Both the position numbers and the translations under genes were made by a program. From positions 248,001 through 312,000 of the forward strand of contig NZ_FMZM01000001.1 of assembly GCF_900101465.1 (NCBI RefSeq): a stretch of 64,000 nt of DNA, read 5' to 3'. The first letter of the stretch is position 1. Each line of letters opens with the position of its first letter. A model generated the notes under the pieces. The model did not search any database. It worked only from the letters and a program-made list of their open reading frames with translations, and was not told the origin of the DNA. Shown here piece after piece: positions 56,873 through 64,000 of this stretch. This stretch comes from Nocardioides lianchengensis (GTDB lineage: Bacteria; Actinomycetota; Actinomycetes; Propionibacteriales; Nocardioidaceae).

Positions 56873-57937
56873 CTACCGGGTCGTGGGGCGAATCTCCCGG
56901 CTGCTGAAGACGCCGTAGTGCCGCTCCACCAGCTCGTCGACGGCCTGCCGCCAGTCCCGGGTGGCCAGCTCGCGGGCCCGCGCACCGAGCAGCGCGCGCT
57001 GGCGGTCGGCGGTCACCGCCCGGACCGCGCGGACCAGGCCGTGCGGGTCCTCGGGGTCGTAGAGCAGCCCGGTCTCCAGCGGACGTACGACGTCGCGCGC
57101 GCCGCCGGCCCCCGGGGCCACCACGGGGACGCCGCTCGCCGCGGCCTCGCGCAGCGCGTGGCAGCAGGTCTCCTCGGTGCCGGGGTGGACCAGCACGTCG
57201 AGGGTCGCCAGCGCCACGGTGAGATCGCCCGTCTCCAGCGCGCCGGTCAGCTTGGCCTGCGGCATCCGCGACCGGAGCCAGTCGCGCTGCGGCCCGGCGC
57301 CGATGACGACCGGCCGGATCCCGGCGACCGCGTTCAGCTCCGGCAGCCGTCGTACGCCGTGGCGGCGGTGGAGGCTGCCGACGTACCCGACGGTGACGAG
57401 GGGGCCCTGCTTCGAGCGGGCCCGCGACCAGGAGCCGTGCAGCCAGGCGTCGCGCAGCGCGGGCGTGAACGCGTCGGTGTCGACGCCGGGCTCCCAGAGC
57501 GCCGCCTCGACGCCGAGCGCGGCGACCCGGTCGACCATCCAGGGGGCGGTGACGAGGACCCGCCCGGCGCGGTCGGCGACCTTGGCCCGCCAGTAGTCGG
57601 CGGTCAGGTCGGGGACCGGCGCCTGCTGGACGACGACGCTGGGGATGCCCAGGCGGGCGGCGTGCTTGAGCGCCTTGCGGCCGACGGTGCCGGGGCTGGT
57701 CACGTGCACGACGTCCGGGCGGTACGACGCCAGCGCGTCCCGTACCTGCCCGCCGGGCTTGTCGAGCGGCCGCAGGCGGACCACCTCGCTGTGCCGGTAG
57801 CAGGACAGTCCCGGACCGGGCGCGATGATCCGCACCTCGTGGCCGGTGTCGATGAGCCGGTCGGCGACCGCCTTCACCGTCGTCGTGGCGCCGTCCACGG
57901 CCGGGTAGAACGTCTCGGTGACGAGCGCGATCCTCAT
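56873..57937 (-). CDS. GT4 glycosyltransferase (GDP-mannose-type alpha-mannosyltransferase-like)
   Basis: GT-B glycosyltransferase of 354 aa. The N-terminus MRIALVTETFYPAVDGATTTVKAVADRLIDTGHEV is the MgtA/PimB-like form; the donor domain has VGYVGSLHRRHGVRRLPEL, the EX7E-like TEETCCHALREAAASGVPVVAPGAGGARDVV. Cell-envelope lipid or polysaccharide mannosylation is the usual role in this group. Start ATG at 57937. It ends 49 bp before the LuxR gene, on the same strand. Confidence 0.88.
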   Translation of the reverse strand: MRIALVTETFYPAVDGATTTVKAVADRLIDTGHEVRIIAPGPGLSCYRHSEVVRLRPLDKPGGQVRDALASYRPDVVHVTSPGTVGRKALKHAARLGIPSVVVQQAPVPDLTADYWRAKVADRAGRVLVTAPWMVDRVAALGVEAALWEPGVDTDAFTPALRDAWLHGSWSRARSKQGPLVTVGYVGSLHRRHGVRRLPELNAVAGIRPVVIGAGPQRDWLRSRMPQAKLTGALETGDLTVALATLDVLVHPGTEETCCHALREAAASGVPVVAPGAGGARDVVRPLETGLLYDPEDPHGLVRAVRAVTADRQRALLGARARELATRDWRQAVDELVERHYGVFSSREIRPTTR

Positions 57938-58088
57938 GGGCCCACCCTCGCCCCGCCGTCCGTCGGCCCGGTGGCGTGCGGGTGGACGTCGCGTGAATCC
58001 GCCCGGCGTGCCCGCGTCGGCCGGGCACCCCCGAGAAGTAACCTGACTCGACTTGTGCTGATTGATCGAGTGACCTTCGAATGACGGG

Positions 58089-59657
58089 GTGGGACGGGTG
58101 AGAGGGTGGCCCGCACGGACGCCGCGGACGCCTCGCGCGCTGCTGGCGACGCTGGCCGTGGGGGCGCTGGCGGTGACGGGGATCGGGTCGGACGCGGCCT
58201 CCACGCCGACGCCTGCGGTCGAGCGGCCCGACGGCCGGACCAACATCCTGCTGATCACGGCCGACGACCTCGCGGTCCGCGACCTGGTCTTCATGCCGAA
58301 GACGCTCGAGCTCCTGCAGGAGGGCGGGGTCGCGTTCGGTGACGCCCTCGCGCCGACGCCGATCTGCGTGCCGGCGCGGGCGTCGCTGCTGACCGGTCAG
58401 TACGCCCACAACCACGGTGCCGTGACCATCACCGGGCACGGGGGTGGCTACGCCAGCTTCGACGACACCAACACCGTGCCCGTCGCCCTGCAGAAGGTCG
58501 GCTACGACACCCTGTTCGCGGGCAAGTACATCAACGGCTACGGCAAGGTGAACCCGCTGACCGGAGCCGACACCGAGCACGACCTCCCACCGGGCTGGAC
58601 CGACTGGCGCGCGACGATCGACCCGTCGACGTACCGCTTCGACCGGCGGCGGATGAACATCAACGGCGAGGTCCGGCGGGTGCCCGGCTACGCCACCGAG
58701 GTGATGACCGAGCAGACCCAGGACATGATCACCGGCGACCGGGACGGGAGGCCGTGGTTCGCCTGGGTCAACTACGTCGCTCCGCACGTCGGCGGCCCGG
58801 AGGGCCCGGGCGACCCGCGGACCATCCACCCGAAGGACACCCGCGCCGCGTTCAAGACGACGGTCCCGGCCGACGAGGACCGCGGCTACTACCAGCGGGT
58901 CAGCATCCCGAACCTGCCGTACTCGTTCCCCGACGACACCGACGATCTGGCGAAGGCCAACAAGCCGTCCCACCGGCGGTTCACCAAGCTGGAGAAGCGG
59001 GCCCTGCGCACCGTCTACCAGCGGCGGATCGAGGCCGCCCGCGGCATCGACCGCGGGGTCGCGGCGCTCGTCGACACGCTGGAGGAGACGGGCCAGCTCG
59101 ACCGGACGCTCGTCGTCTTCACCTCCGACAACGGATTCACGGTCGACGCCCACAACCTCAACGGCAAGCTCTACCCCTGGGACGACTCGCTGCGCATCCC
59201 GGTCCTGATGCGTGGTCCCGGGCTCCCGCAGGGCCACGAGGTGAGGACGGCGGTCACCAACCCCGACCTCGCCGCCACCCTCCTCGGGGTCGCCGGGGCC
59301 GAGGTGAACCATCCCCTGGACGGCGTCGACATCCTGCCGTGGGTCAACGCCCTGGACCAGGTCCGCGCGATCCCGATCGAGGGCTGGCCGGGCGGCGACG
59401 GCAGCCGTCGGCTCTACATGGGGGTGCGGCTGGGCGCCTGGACCTACGTCCGCTTCCGCGGCGGTGAGGAGGAGCTCTACGACCGGGCCACCGACGAGTA
59501 CGAGATGCGCAACCTCGCTCACGACCCGGCGTCGAAGCCGGTGCTGCTGGCGCTGAAGCGGCTCGCGGTGCGCTACCGGGACTGCATGGGAGCGCAGTGC
59601 CCGCAGGAGTTCTACCCGGCCGCCTGGGCCGCCGACCCGACGAGGTTCCCGGGATGA
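58089..59657 (+). CDS. Exported sulfatase (N-acetylglucosamine-6-sulfatase-like)
   Basis: Arylsulfatase-family hydrolase of 522 aa. A signal peptide/anchor (ALLATLAVGALAVTGIG) precedes NILLITADDLAVRD (metal-binding Asp pair) and the formylglycine motif CVPARASLLTGQYAHNHG with Cys93. The Cys form needs a formylglycine-generating enzyme, not seen in this window. FTSDNGFTVDAHN has the later metal ligands. Start GTG at 58089 or 58098. It overlaps the DUF1707 gene (ATGA). Confidence 0.9.
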   Translation: MGRVRGWPARTPRTPRALLATLAVGALAVTGIGSDAASTPTPAVERPDGRTNILLITADDLAVRDLVFMPKTLELLQEGGVAFGDALAPTPICVPARASLLTGQYAHNHGAVTITGHGGGYASFDDTNTVPVALQKVGYDTLFAGKYINGYGKVNPLTGADTEHDLPPGWTDWRATIDPSTYRFDRRRMNINGEVRRVPGYATEVMTEQTQDMITGDRDGRPWFAWVNYVAPHVGGPEGPGDPRTIHPKDTRAAFKTTVPADEDRGYYQRVSIPNLPYSFPDDTDDLAKANKPSHRRFTKLEKRALRTVYQRRIEAARGIDRGVAALVDTLEETGQLDRTLVVFTSDNGFTVDAHNLNGKLYPWDDSLRIPVLMRGPGLPQGHEVRTAVTNPDLAATLLGVAGAEVNHPLDGVDILPWVNALDQVRAIPIEGWPGGDGSRRLYMGVRLGAWTYVRFRGGEEELYDRATDEYEMRNLAHDPASKPVLLALKRLAVRYRDCMGAQCPQEFYPAAWAADPTRFPG

Positions 59658-60166
59658 GCGTCGACGCCCGCTGGCGTGGCTTCACCTACGACCCCCGCCT
59701 TCCCGAGCACGCCCGGCTGCGCAGCTCCGACGCCGACCGCGACCTGGTCCGCGCCCTGCTCCGCGAGGCGTACGCCGAGGGCCGGCTGACCGAGTCCGAC
59801 CTGGAGTCGAGGTCGGCCGACCTGACGCCGGAGCTCACCCTCGGCGGGCTGCTGGAGCTGGTCTCCGACCTGCTCCCGACCGGCCGACCCGAGCCCGACC
59901 CGCTGGCCGCCGGGGGCATGGACCCCCGGGTCGCCCGGGCGATGGCCATGGCCGGTTTTCGAGGCCAGCTGATGAAGGACCTGGCCGTGTTCCTCGGTCC
60001 CGGCGCGGCCTGCGTGCTGGTCTGGTGGCTCGACGGCCGCGGGCTGTTCTGGCCGGTCTGGATCCTCGTCTACACCGGCATCCCGCTGCTGCTCACCCTG
60101 GTCCGGGCGCGCACGCGGATCGCGCTGCGTGAGCGAGAGCTGATGGCTGGTCCGCCACCGCGCTAA
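59654..60166 (+). CDS. DUF1707-domain membrane protein
   Basis: Protein of 170 aa. The N-terminal DUF1707 (SHOCT-like) motif is RLRSSDADRDLVRALLREAYAEGRLTESDLESRSADL; two membrane helices follow (FLGPGAACVLVWWLDG, LFWPVWILVYTGIPLLLTLV). Its ATG overlaps the sulfatase stop by 4 bp, so the two are translationally coupled. Stop codons of this gene and the convergent neighbour share bases (CTAA). Function unknown. Confidence 0.85.
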   Translation: MSVDARWRGFTYDPRLPEHARLRSSDADRDLVRALLREAYAEGRLTESDLESRSADLTPELTLGGLLELVSDLLPTGRPEPDPLAAGGMDPRVARAMAMAGFRGQLMKDLAVFLGPGAACVLVWWLDGRGLFWPVWILVYTGIPLLLTLVRARTRIALRERELMAGPPPR

Positions 60167-60579
60167 CCCCGACCGAGGGTCTGCGCCGGTGGGTCGCCGC
60201 GGCGGATCGCGTCGGCCACCTCGTGGATCCGCACGCCGCTGGCCTGCCAGTCGCCGGTCTCCTGCTCCCAGAAGGGGCGGAAGCCGCGTCGTACCTCCAC
60301 CGTCCAATGGCGGCCCAGCAGCACCCGGCCGAGGATCGCGAACGGCAGGACCAGCAGGAGCAGCAGCAGCTCCAGCCCGGCGACCAGGACGAGCAGGAGG
60401 AAGGGGAGCAGCAGGACCAGGAGGACGAGGCCGATGACCAGGCTGACCGGGTCGTCGCCGAGCGAGGTGCCGCCGGGGAGGTCCGGCAACGCGTCGAGGC
60501 TGCCCTTCAGCCGGCGTCGCCACGGCACCCATCGCCGGGTCACCCGCCAGGTCTGGCCCTGCGGGTCGCGCACCTTCAC
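60163..60579 (-). CDS. Hydrophobic membrane protein, unknown function
   Basis: Protein of about 138 aa. A basic N-terminus (KVRDPQGQTWRVTRRWVPWRRRLKG) leads to two very Leu/Val-rich helices (VSLVIGLVLLVLLLPFLLLVLVAGLELLLLLLVLPFAI) and a soluble C-terminus (RHWTVEVRRGFRPFWEQETGDWQASG) ending in RRGDPPAQTLG. Start taken as GTG at 60579; ATG at 60609 would add ten residues. It is divergent from mutA. I recognise only a resemblance to small actinobacterial conserved membrane proteins. Confidence 0.72.
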   Translation of the reverse strand: MKVRDPQGQTWRVTRRWVPWRRRLKGSLDALPDLPGGTSLGDDPVSLVIGLVLLVLLLPFLLLVLVAGLELLLLLLVLPFAILGRVLLGRHWTVEVRRGFRPFWEQETGDWQASGVRIHEVADAIRRGDPPAQTLGRG

Positions 60580-60651
60580 GCGGCGCAGGCTATCGGTCGA
60601 AAAGGTCACACTTCGTGGCCCCGGTCACGCGACGCTCCTAAGGTGCCGACC

Positions 60652-62370
60652 ATGACCGAGGTGGAAGGTGGGCTGCCCGAGCCCGAGGAGCTGGAGCCCG
60701 AGCAGGGCTCGCTCGACCTGGCGGCGCCCGAGGACCGGCACACCCGTGAGGAGTGGGAGGCGGCCACCGCCGCGGTGCTCCGCAAGTCCCGACGGATCGG
60801 TGACGACGACCCGGACGCGGTCGTCTGGGACAAGCTGACCCGGACGACCCTCGACGGCATCGCCGTCACCCCGCTCGGCACCCCCGACCTGCTCGACGGC
60901 CTGGTCACCAGCGGCCGGCCGACCCGCGTCGGCGCCTGGGACGTCCGGGCCCACCTCGGGGGCGGTGACGCCAAGTCGGCCAACGAGGCCGCGCTGATCG
61001 ACCTCGACGGTGGCGTGACCTCCCTGTGGGTCGGCACCGACGGCACCGATCTCGCGGCGCTCCTCGAGGGCGTGCTGCTCGACCTCGCGCCGGTCGTCCT
61101 CGACGCGCCGGCCGACCCGCTCGCCGCCGCCCGCGCCTTCCTCGAGTACGTCGGCGACCGCGAGCTCGCGACCGGCACCAACCTCGGGGTGGACGCGACG
61201 GCCGCCGACGAGGTCCTCGTCGCTGCGGCCGGCCTGGCCCGCGACGCGGGCGTCCTCGGGTTCGTCGTCGACGCGACCGCCGTCCACGACCGCGGCGCCT
61301 CCGACGTCCAGGAGCTGGCCCACGCGCTGGCGGTGGCCGCCCGGCTGCTGCGGGTCCTCGAGGGCGCCGGGATCCCGGTCACCGAGACCGCGTCGCTGGT
61401 GGAGTTCCGCTACGCCGCGACCGACGAGCAGTTCCCGACGATCGCCAAGCTGCGCGCCGCCCGTCGGCTCTGGGCCCGGGTCCTCGAGCTGAGCGGCGGC
61501 GAGGGCGGGCAGCGTCAGCACGCCGTCACCAGCCGGCCGATGATGACCCGCTACGACCCCTACGTGAACATGCTCCGCACCACGGTCGCCGCCTTCGCGG
61601 CCGGCGTCGGGGGAGCGGACGCGGTGACGGTGCTGCCGTTCGACAGCCCGCTCGGTCGCCCGGAGGGCTTCGGCCGCCGGATCGCCCGCAACACCTCGCA
61701 CCTGCTGGTCGACGAGTCCCACGTGGCCAAGGTCGCCGACCCCGCCGGCGGCTCGTACGCCGTCGAGAAGCTCACCGACGACCTGGCCGTCGCCGCGTGG
61801 GAGCTCTTCGGGCGGCTCGAGGACGGGGCCGACCTGGACGCCGAGATCGCCGCCACCGTCGAGCGCCGCGAGGCCGAGGTCGCGAAGCGCAGGCGCCCGC
61901 TCACCGGGCTCTCGGAGTTCCCGAACCTGGCCGAGACGCTGCCGCAGCGCGCGGCCGACGACGCCTGGACCGACGTCCGTCCGTACGGCGCCAGCTACGA
62001 GGCGATGCGCGACACCCCGCCGGACGCCCACGTCTTCCTCGCGACGCTCGGCCCGATCGCCCAGCACACCGCGCGGGCCACCTTCGCGACCAACCTCCTC
62101 GCCGCGGGCGGGGTCGCGGTCGACGTCGCCGGGCCGACGAAGGACGCCGACGAGCTGGTCGCGGCCTACGCCGGTCAGCGGGTGGTCTGCCTCGCCGGAC
62201 CCGACGGCGCCTACGCCGCGTTGGGACCGGCCGCCGCCGAGGCGCTCCGGGCCGCCGGGGCGTCGTACGTCATCGTCGCGGGCAAGCCGATCGACGGCAC
62301 CGACGACTCCTGCGCGATGGGCGTCGACGCCCTCGCCTTCCTCACCCGAGTCCGGGAGCAGCTGGCATGA
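60652..62370 (+). CDS. mutA: Methylmalonyl-CoA mutase small subunit
   Basis: Non-catalytic subunit of the B12-dependent mutase, 572 aa. The mutase TIM-barrel is recognisable in [38 protein letters not shown] and [32 protein letters not shown]. The C-terminal B12-like domain ([27 protein letters not shown]) lacks the DxHxxG histidine, as usual for the small subunit. ATG at 60652. mutB begins 4 bp before its stop (ATGA). No cobalamin riboswitch is visible upstream. Confidence 0.95.
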   Translation: MTEVEGGLPEPEELEPEQGSLDLAAPEDRHTREEWEAATAAVLRKSRRIGDDDPDAVVWDKLTRTTLDGIAVTPLGTPDLLDGLVTSGRPTRVGAWDVRAHLGGGDAKSANEAALIDLDGGVTSLWVGTDGTDLAALLEGVLLDLAPVVLDAPADPLAAARAFLEYVGDRELATGTNLGVDATAADEVLVAAAGLARDAGVLGFVVDATAVHDRGASDVQELAHALAVAARLLRVLEGAGIPVTETASLVEFRYAATDEQFPTIAKLRAARRLWARVLELSGGEGGQRQHAVTSRPMMTRYDPYVNMLRTTVAAFAAGVGGADAVTVLPFDSPLGRPEGFGRRIARNTSHLLVDESHVAKVADPAGGSYAVEKLTDDLAVAAWELFGRLEDGADLDAEIAATVERREAEVAKRRRPLTGLSEFPNLAETLPQRAADDAWTDVRPYGASYEAMRDTPPDAHVFLATLGPIAQHTARATFATNLLAAGGVAVDVAGPTKDADELVAAYAGQRVVCLAGPDGAYAALGPAAAEALRAAGASYVIVAGKPIDGTDDSCAMGVDALAFLTRVREQLA

Positions 62371-64000
62371 GCATTCCGAAGTCCTTCAGCGGCCTCGACC
62401 TGGCCGGCGCGATCGCGCCGACCGGGGAGGTGTCCGGCGAGCCGTGGACGTCCCCCGAGGGCATCCCGATCAAGCCGTCGTACGACGCCGCGGACCTGGC
62501 CGGTCTCGACGCGCTCGACACCTGGCCCGGGCTCAGCCCGTTCCTGCGGGGGCCGTACCCGACGATGTACACGACCCAGCCCTGGACCGTCCGGCAGTAC
62601 GCCGGGTTCTCCACCGCGGAGGAGTCGAACGCCTTCTACCGCCGCAACCTGGCGGCCGGCCAGAAGGGCCTGTCGGTCGCGTTCGACCTGGCGACCCACC
62701 GCGGCTACGACTCCGACCACCCGCGGGTGCGCGGCGACGTCGGCATGGCGGGCGTGGCCATCGACTCGATCTACGACGCCCGGACGCTCTTCGACGGCAT
62801 CCCGCTCGACGAGATGTCGGTGTCGATGACCATGAACGGCGCGGTGCTGCCGGTGCTCGCGCTCTACATCGCGGCGGCCGAGGAGCAGGGGGTGAAGCCG
62901 GAGCAGCTCGCGGGGACGATCCAGAACGACATCCTCAAGGAGTTCATGGTCCGCAACACCTACATCTACCCGCCGGCGCCGTCGATGCGGATCATCTCCG
63001 ACATCTTCAGCTTCACCTCGGCGCGGATGCCGCGGTTCAACTCGATCTCGATCTCCGGCTACCACATCCAGGAGGCCGGGGCGACGGCCGACCTGGAGCT
63101 CGCCTACACCCTGGCCGACGGCGTCGAGTACATCCGCGCGGGCCTCGAGACCGGCATGACGATCGACCAGTTCGCGCCGCGGCTCAGCTTCTTCTGGGCG
63201 ATCGGCATGAACTTCTACATGGAGATCGCCAAGATGCGCGCGGCCCGGGCGCTGTGGAGTCGGCTGGTGCGCCAGTTCGAGCCGCAGAACCCCAAGTCGC
63301 TCAGCCTGCGCACGCACAGCCAGACCTCCGGCTGGTCGCTCACCGCCCAGGACGTCTTCAACAACGTCGGCCGCACCTGCATCGAGGCGATGGCCTCGAC
63401 CCAGGGCCACACCCAGTCGCTGCACACCAACGCGCTCGACGAGGCGATCGCGCTCCCGACCGACTTCTCCGCCCGGATCGCCCGCAACACCCAGCTCCTG
63501 CTGCAGCAGGAGAGCGGGACGACCGGGACCATCGACCCGTGGGCCGGCAGCTACTACGTCGAGCGGCTCACCCACGACCTCGCCGAGAAGGCCTGGGCCC
63601 ACATCCAGGAGGCCGAGCAGGCCGGCGGCATGGCCCAGGCCATCGAGCAGGGCATCCCCAAGATGCGCATCGAGGAGGCGGCCGCGCGCACCCAGGCGCG
63701 GATCGACTCGGGCGCCCAGAAGGTCATCGGCGTCAACACCTTCCGGCTGGCGGCCGAGGACAAGCTCGACGTGCTGCGCGTCGACAACGACGACGTCTAC
63801 CGCCAGCAGATCGCCAAGCTGGACCGGCTGCGGGCCGAGCGCGACGACGACGACGTACGACGGGCGCTGGAGGCGCTGACCAACAGCGCCGAGCGGGGCG
63901 CGTCGAAGGGCTCGCTCGACGGCAACCTGCTCGCGCTGGCCGTGGACGCGGCCCGCGTCAAGGCCACCGTCGGCGAGATCTCGGACGCGCTGGAGAAGGT
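62367..64000 (+). CDS. mutB: Methylmalonyl-CoA mutase large subunit (3' end beyond window)
   Basis: Catalytic subunit converting (R)-methylmalonyl-CoA to succinyl-CoA. The first 544 residues are present. [32 protein letters not shown]-type sequence (here [11 protein letters not shown] and [10 protein letters not shown]) holds the substrate Tyr and Arg that separate methylmalonyl-CoA mutase from isobutyryl-CoA mutase. [22 protein letters not shown] and [19 protein letters not shown] follow. The B12-binding domain with DxHxxG lies beyond the right edge. Overlaps mutA by 4 bp. Confidence 0.96.
   Translation, partial: MSIPKSFSGLDLAGAIAPTGEVSGEPWTSPEGIPIKPSYDAADLAGLDALDTWPGLSPFLRGPYPTMYTTQPWTVRQYAGFSTAEESNAFYRRNLAAGQKGLSVAFDLATHRGYDSDHPRVRGDVGMAGVAIDSIYDARTLFDGIPLDEMSVSMTMNGAVLPVLALYIAAAEEQGVKPEQLAGTIQNDILKEFMVRNTYIYPPAPSMRIISDIFSFTSARMPRFNSISISGYHIQEAGATADLELAYTLADGVEYIRAGLETGMTIDQFAPRLSFFWAIGMNFYMEIAKMRAARALWSRLVRQFEPQNPKSLSLRTHSQTSGWSLTAQDVFNNVGRTCIEAMASTQGHTQSLHTNALDEAIALPTDFSARIARNTQLLLQQESGTTGTIDPWAGSYYVERLTHDLAEKAWAHIQEAEQAGGMAQAIEQGIPKMRIEEAAARTQARIDSGAQKVIGVNTFRLAAEDKLDVLRVDNDDVYRQQIAKLDRLRAERDDDDVRRALEALTNSAERGASKGSLDGNLLALAVDAARVKATVGEISDALEK

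Noticed and set aside
60580-60651. Possible cobalamin riboswitch before mutA
   Set aside because: The gap is only 72 bp and has no B12-box; only two GGTCAC words are seen, which are too short to interpret.

Overview
The window is high-GC actinobacterial chromosome with very dense coding, frequent GTG/TTG starts and many 1-8 bp gene overlaps. Gene content points to a Nocardioides-like member of the Propionibacteriales: mutA-mutB, F420 enzymes, monomeric isocitrate dehydrogenase, a DinB/mycothiol-transferase-like protein, SCO4848-family, DUF3017 and DUF1707 proteins, and a block (uvrD, M23 peptidase, sucC, sucD, perM-like, purN, purH) in the same order I recall around M. tuberculosis Rv0949-Rv0957. 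The genus is an inference. I see no phage, transposase, CRISPR array, tRNA or rRNA.

Layout. 1-6.4 kb: an acyl-CoA dehydrogenase (cut by the left edge) diverges from a MerR regulator; an acyltransferase-3/SGNH protein follows; then an F420-dependent LLM oxidoreductase with a rifamycin ADP-ribosyltransferase (arr) behind it, divergent from an F420:NADPH reductase. The same perfect 19-bp dyad (GTGACAG-N5-CTGTCAC) lies in both divergent promoter regions. 6.4-8.6 kb: two tandem glycerophosphodiesterases. 8.6-12.2 kb: a PspC/LiaF-like membrane protein divergent from a PspC-histidine kinase and LuxR-type response regulator. 12.3-14.5 kb: a secreted Cys/Tyr-rich protein and an APC permease.

14.5-30.3 kb is the conserved core: uvrD-type helicase, a 400-bp intergenic region with four REP-like hairpins, M23 peptidase, sucCD, two related ECF sigma/membrane-sensor systems (one split, one fused into a single 614-aa protein), perM-like gene, purN, a ZTP riboswitch and purH, then folD and DUF3017. 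30.4-36.5 kb holds mdh, a lipoprotein, an AqpZ-like aquaporin, monomeric icd and small proteins. 37-41.5 kb: a 1169-aa double ABC exporter and a DUF4184 protein. 41.6-47.3 kb: glycosyltransferase, hydrolase, MFS pump, double GNAT and a DUF4328 protein. 47.4-53.9 kb: trpS, 2'-5' RNA ligase-like, YihY and SCO4848-family genes, facing a menaquinone-type sdhCAB operon that has a DtxR/IdeR-like iron box upstream. 54-64 kb: a large AAA-LuxR regulator, a glycosyltransferase, a sulfatase with DUF1707 partner, and mutA-mutB (mutB cut by the right edge).

Central carbon metabolism is well represented: mutAB feeds succinyl-CoA to sucCD, with sdhCAB, mdh and icd also present. purN, purH and folD join purine synthesis to one-carbon metabolism, with the ZTP riboswitch as the sensor. 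Several convergent gene pairs are separated by long, sometimes nested palindromes that probably act as bidirectional terminators.
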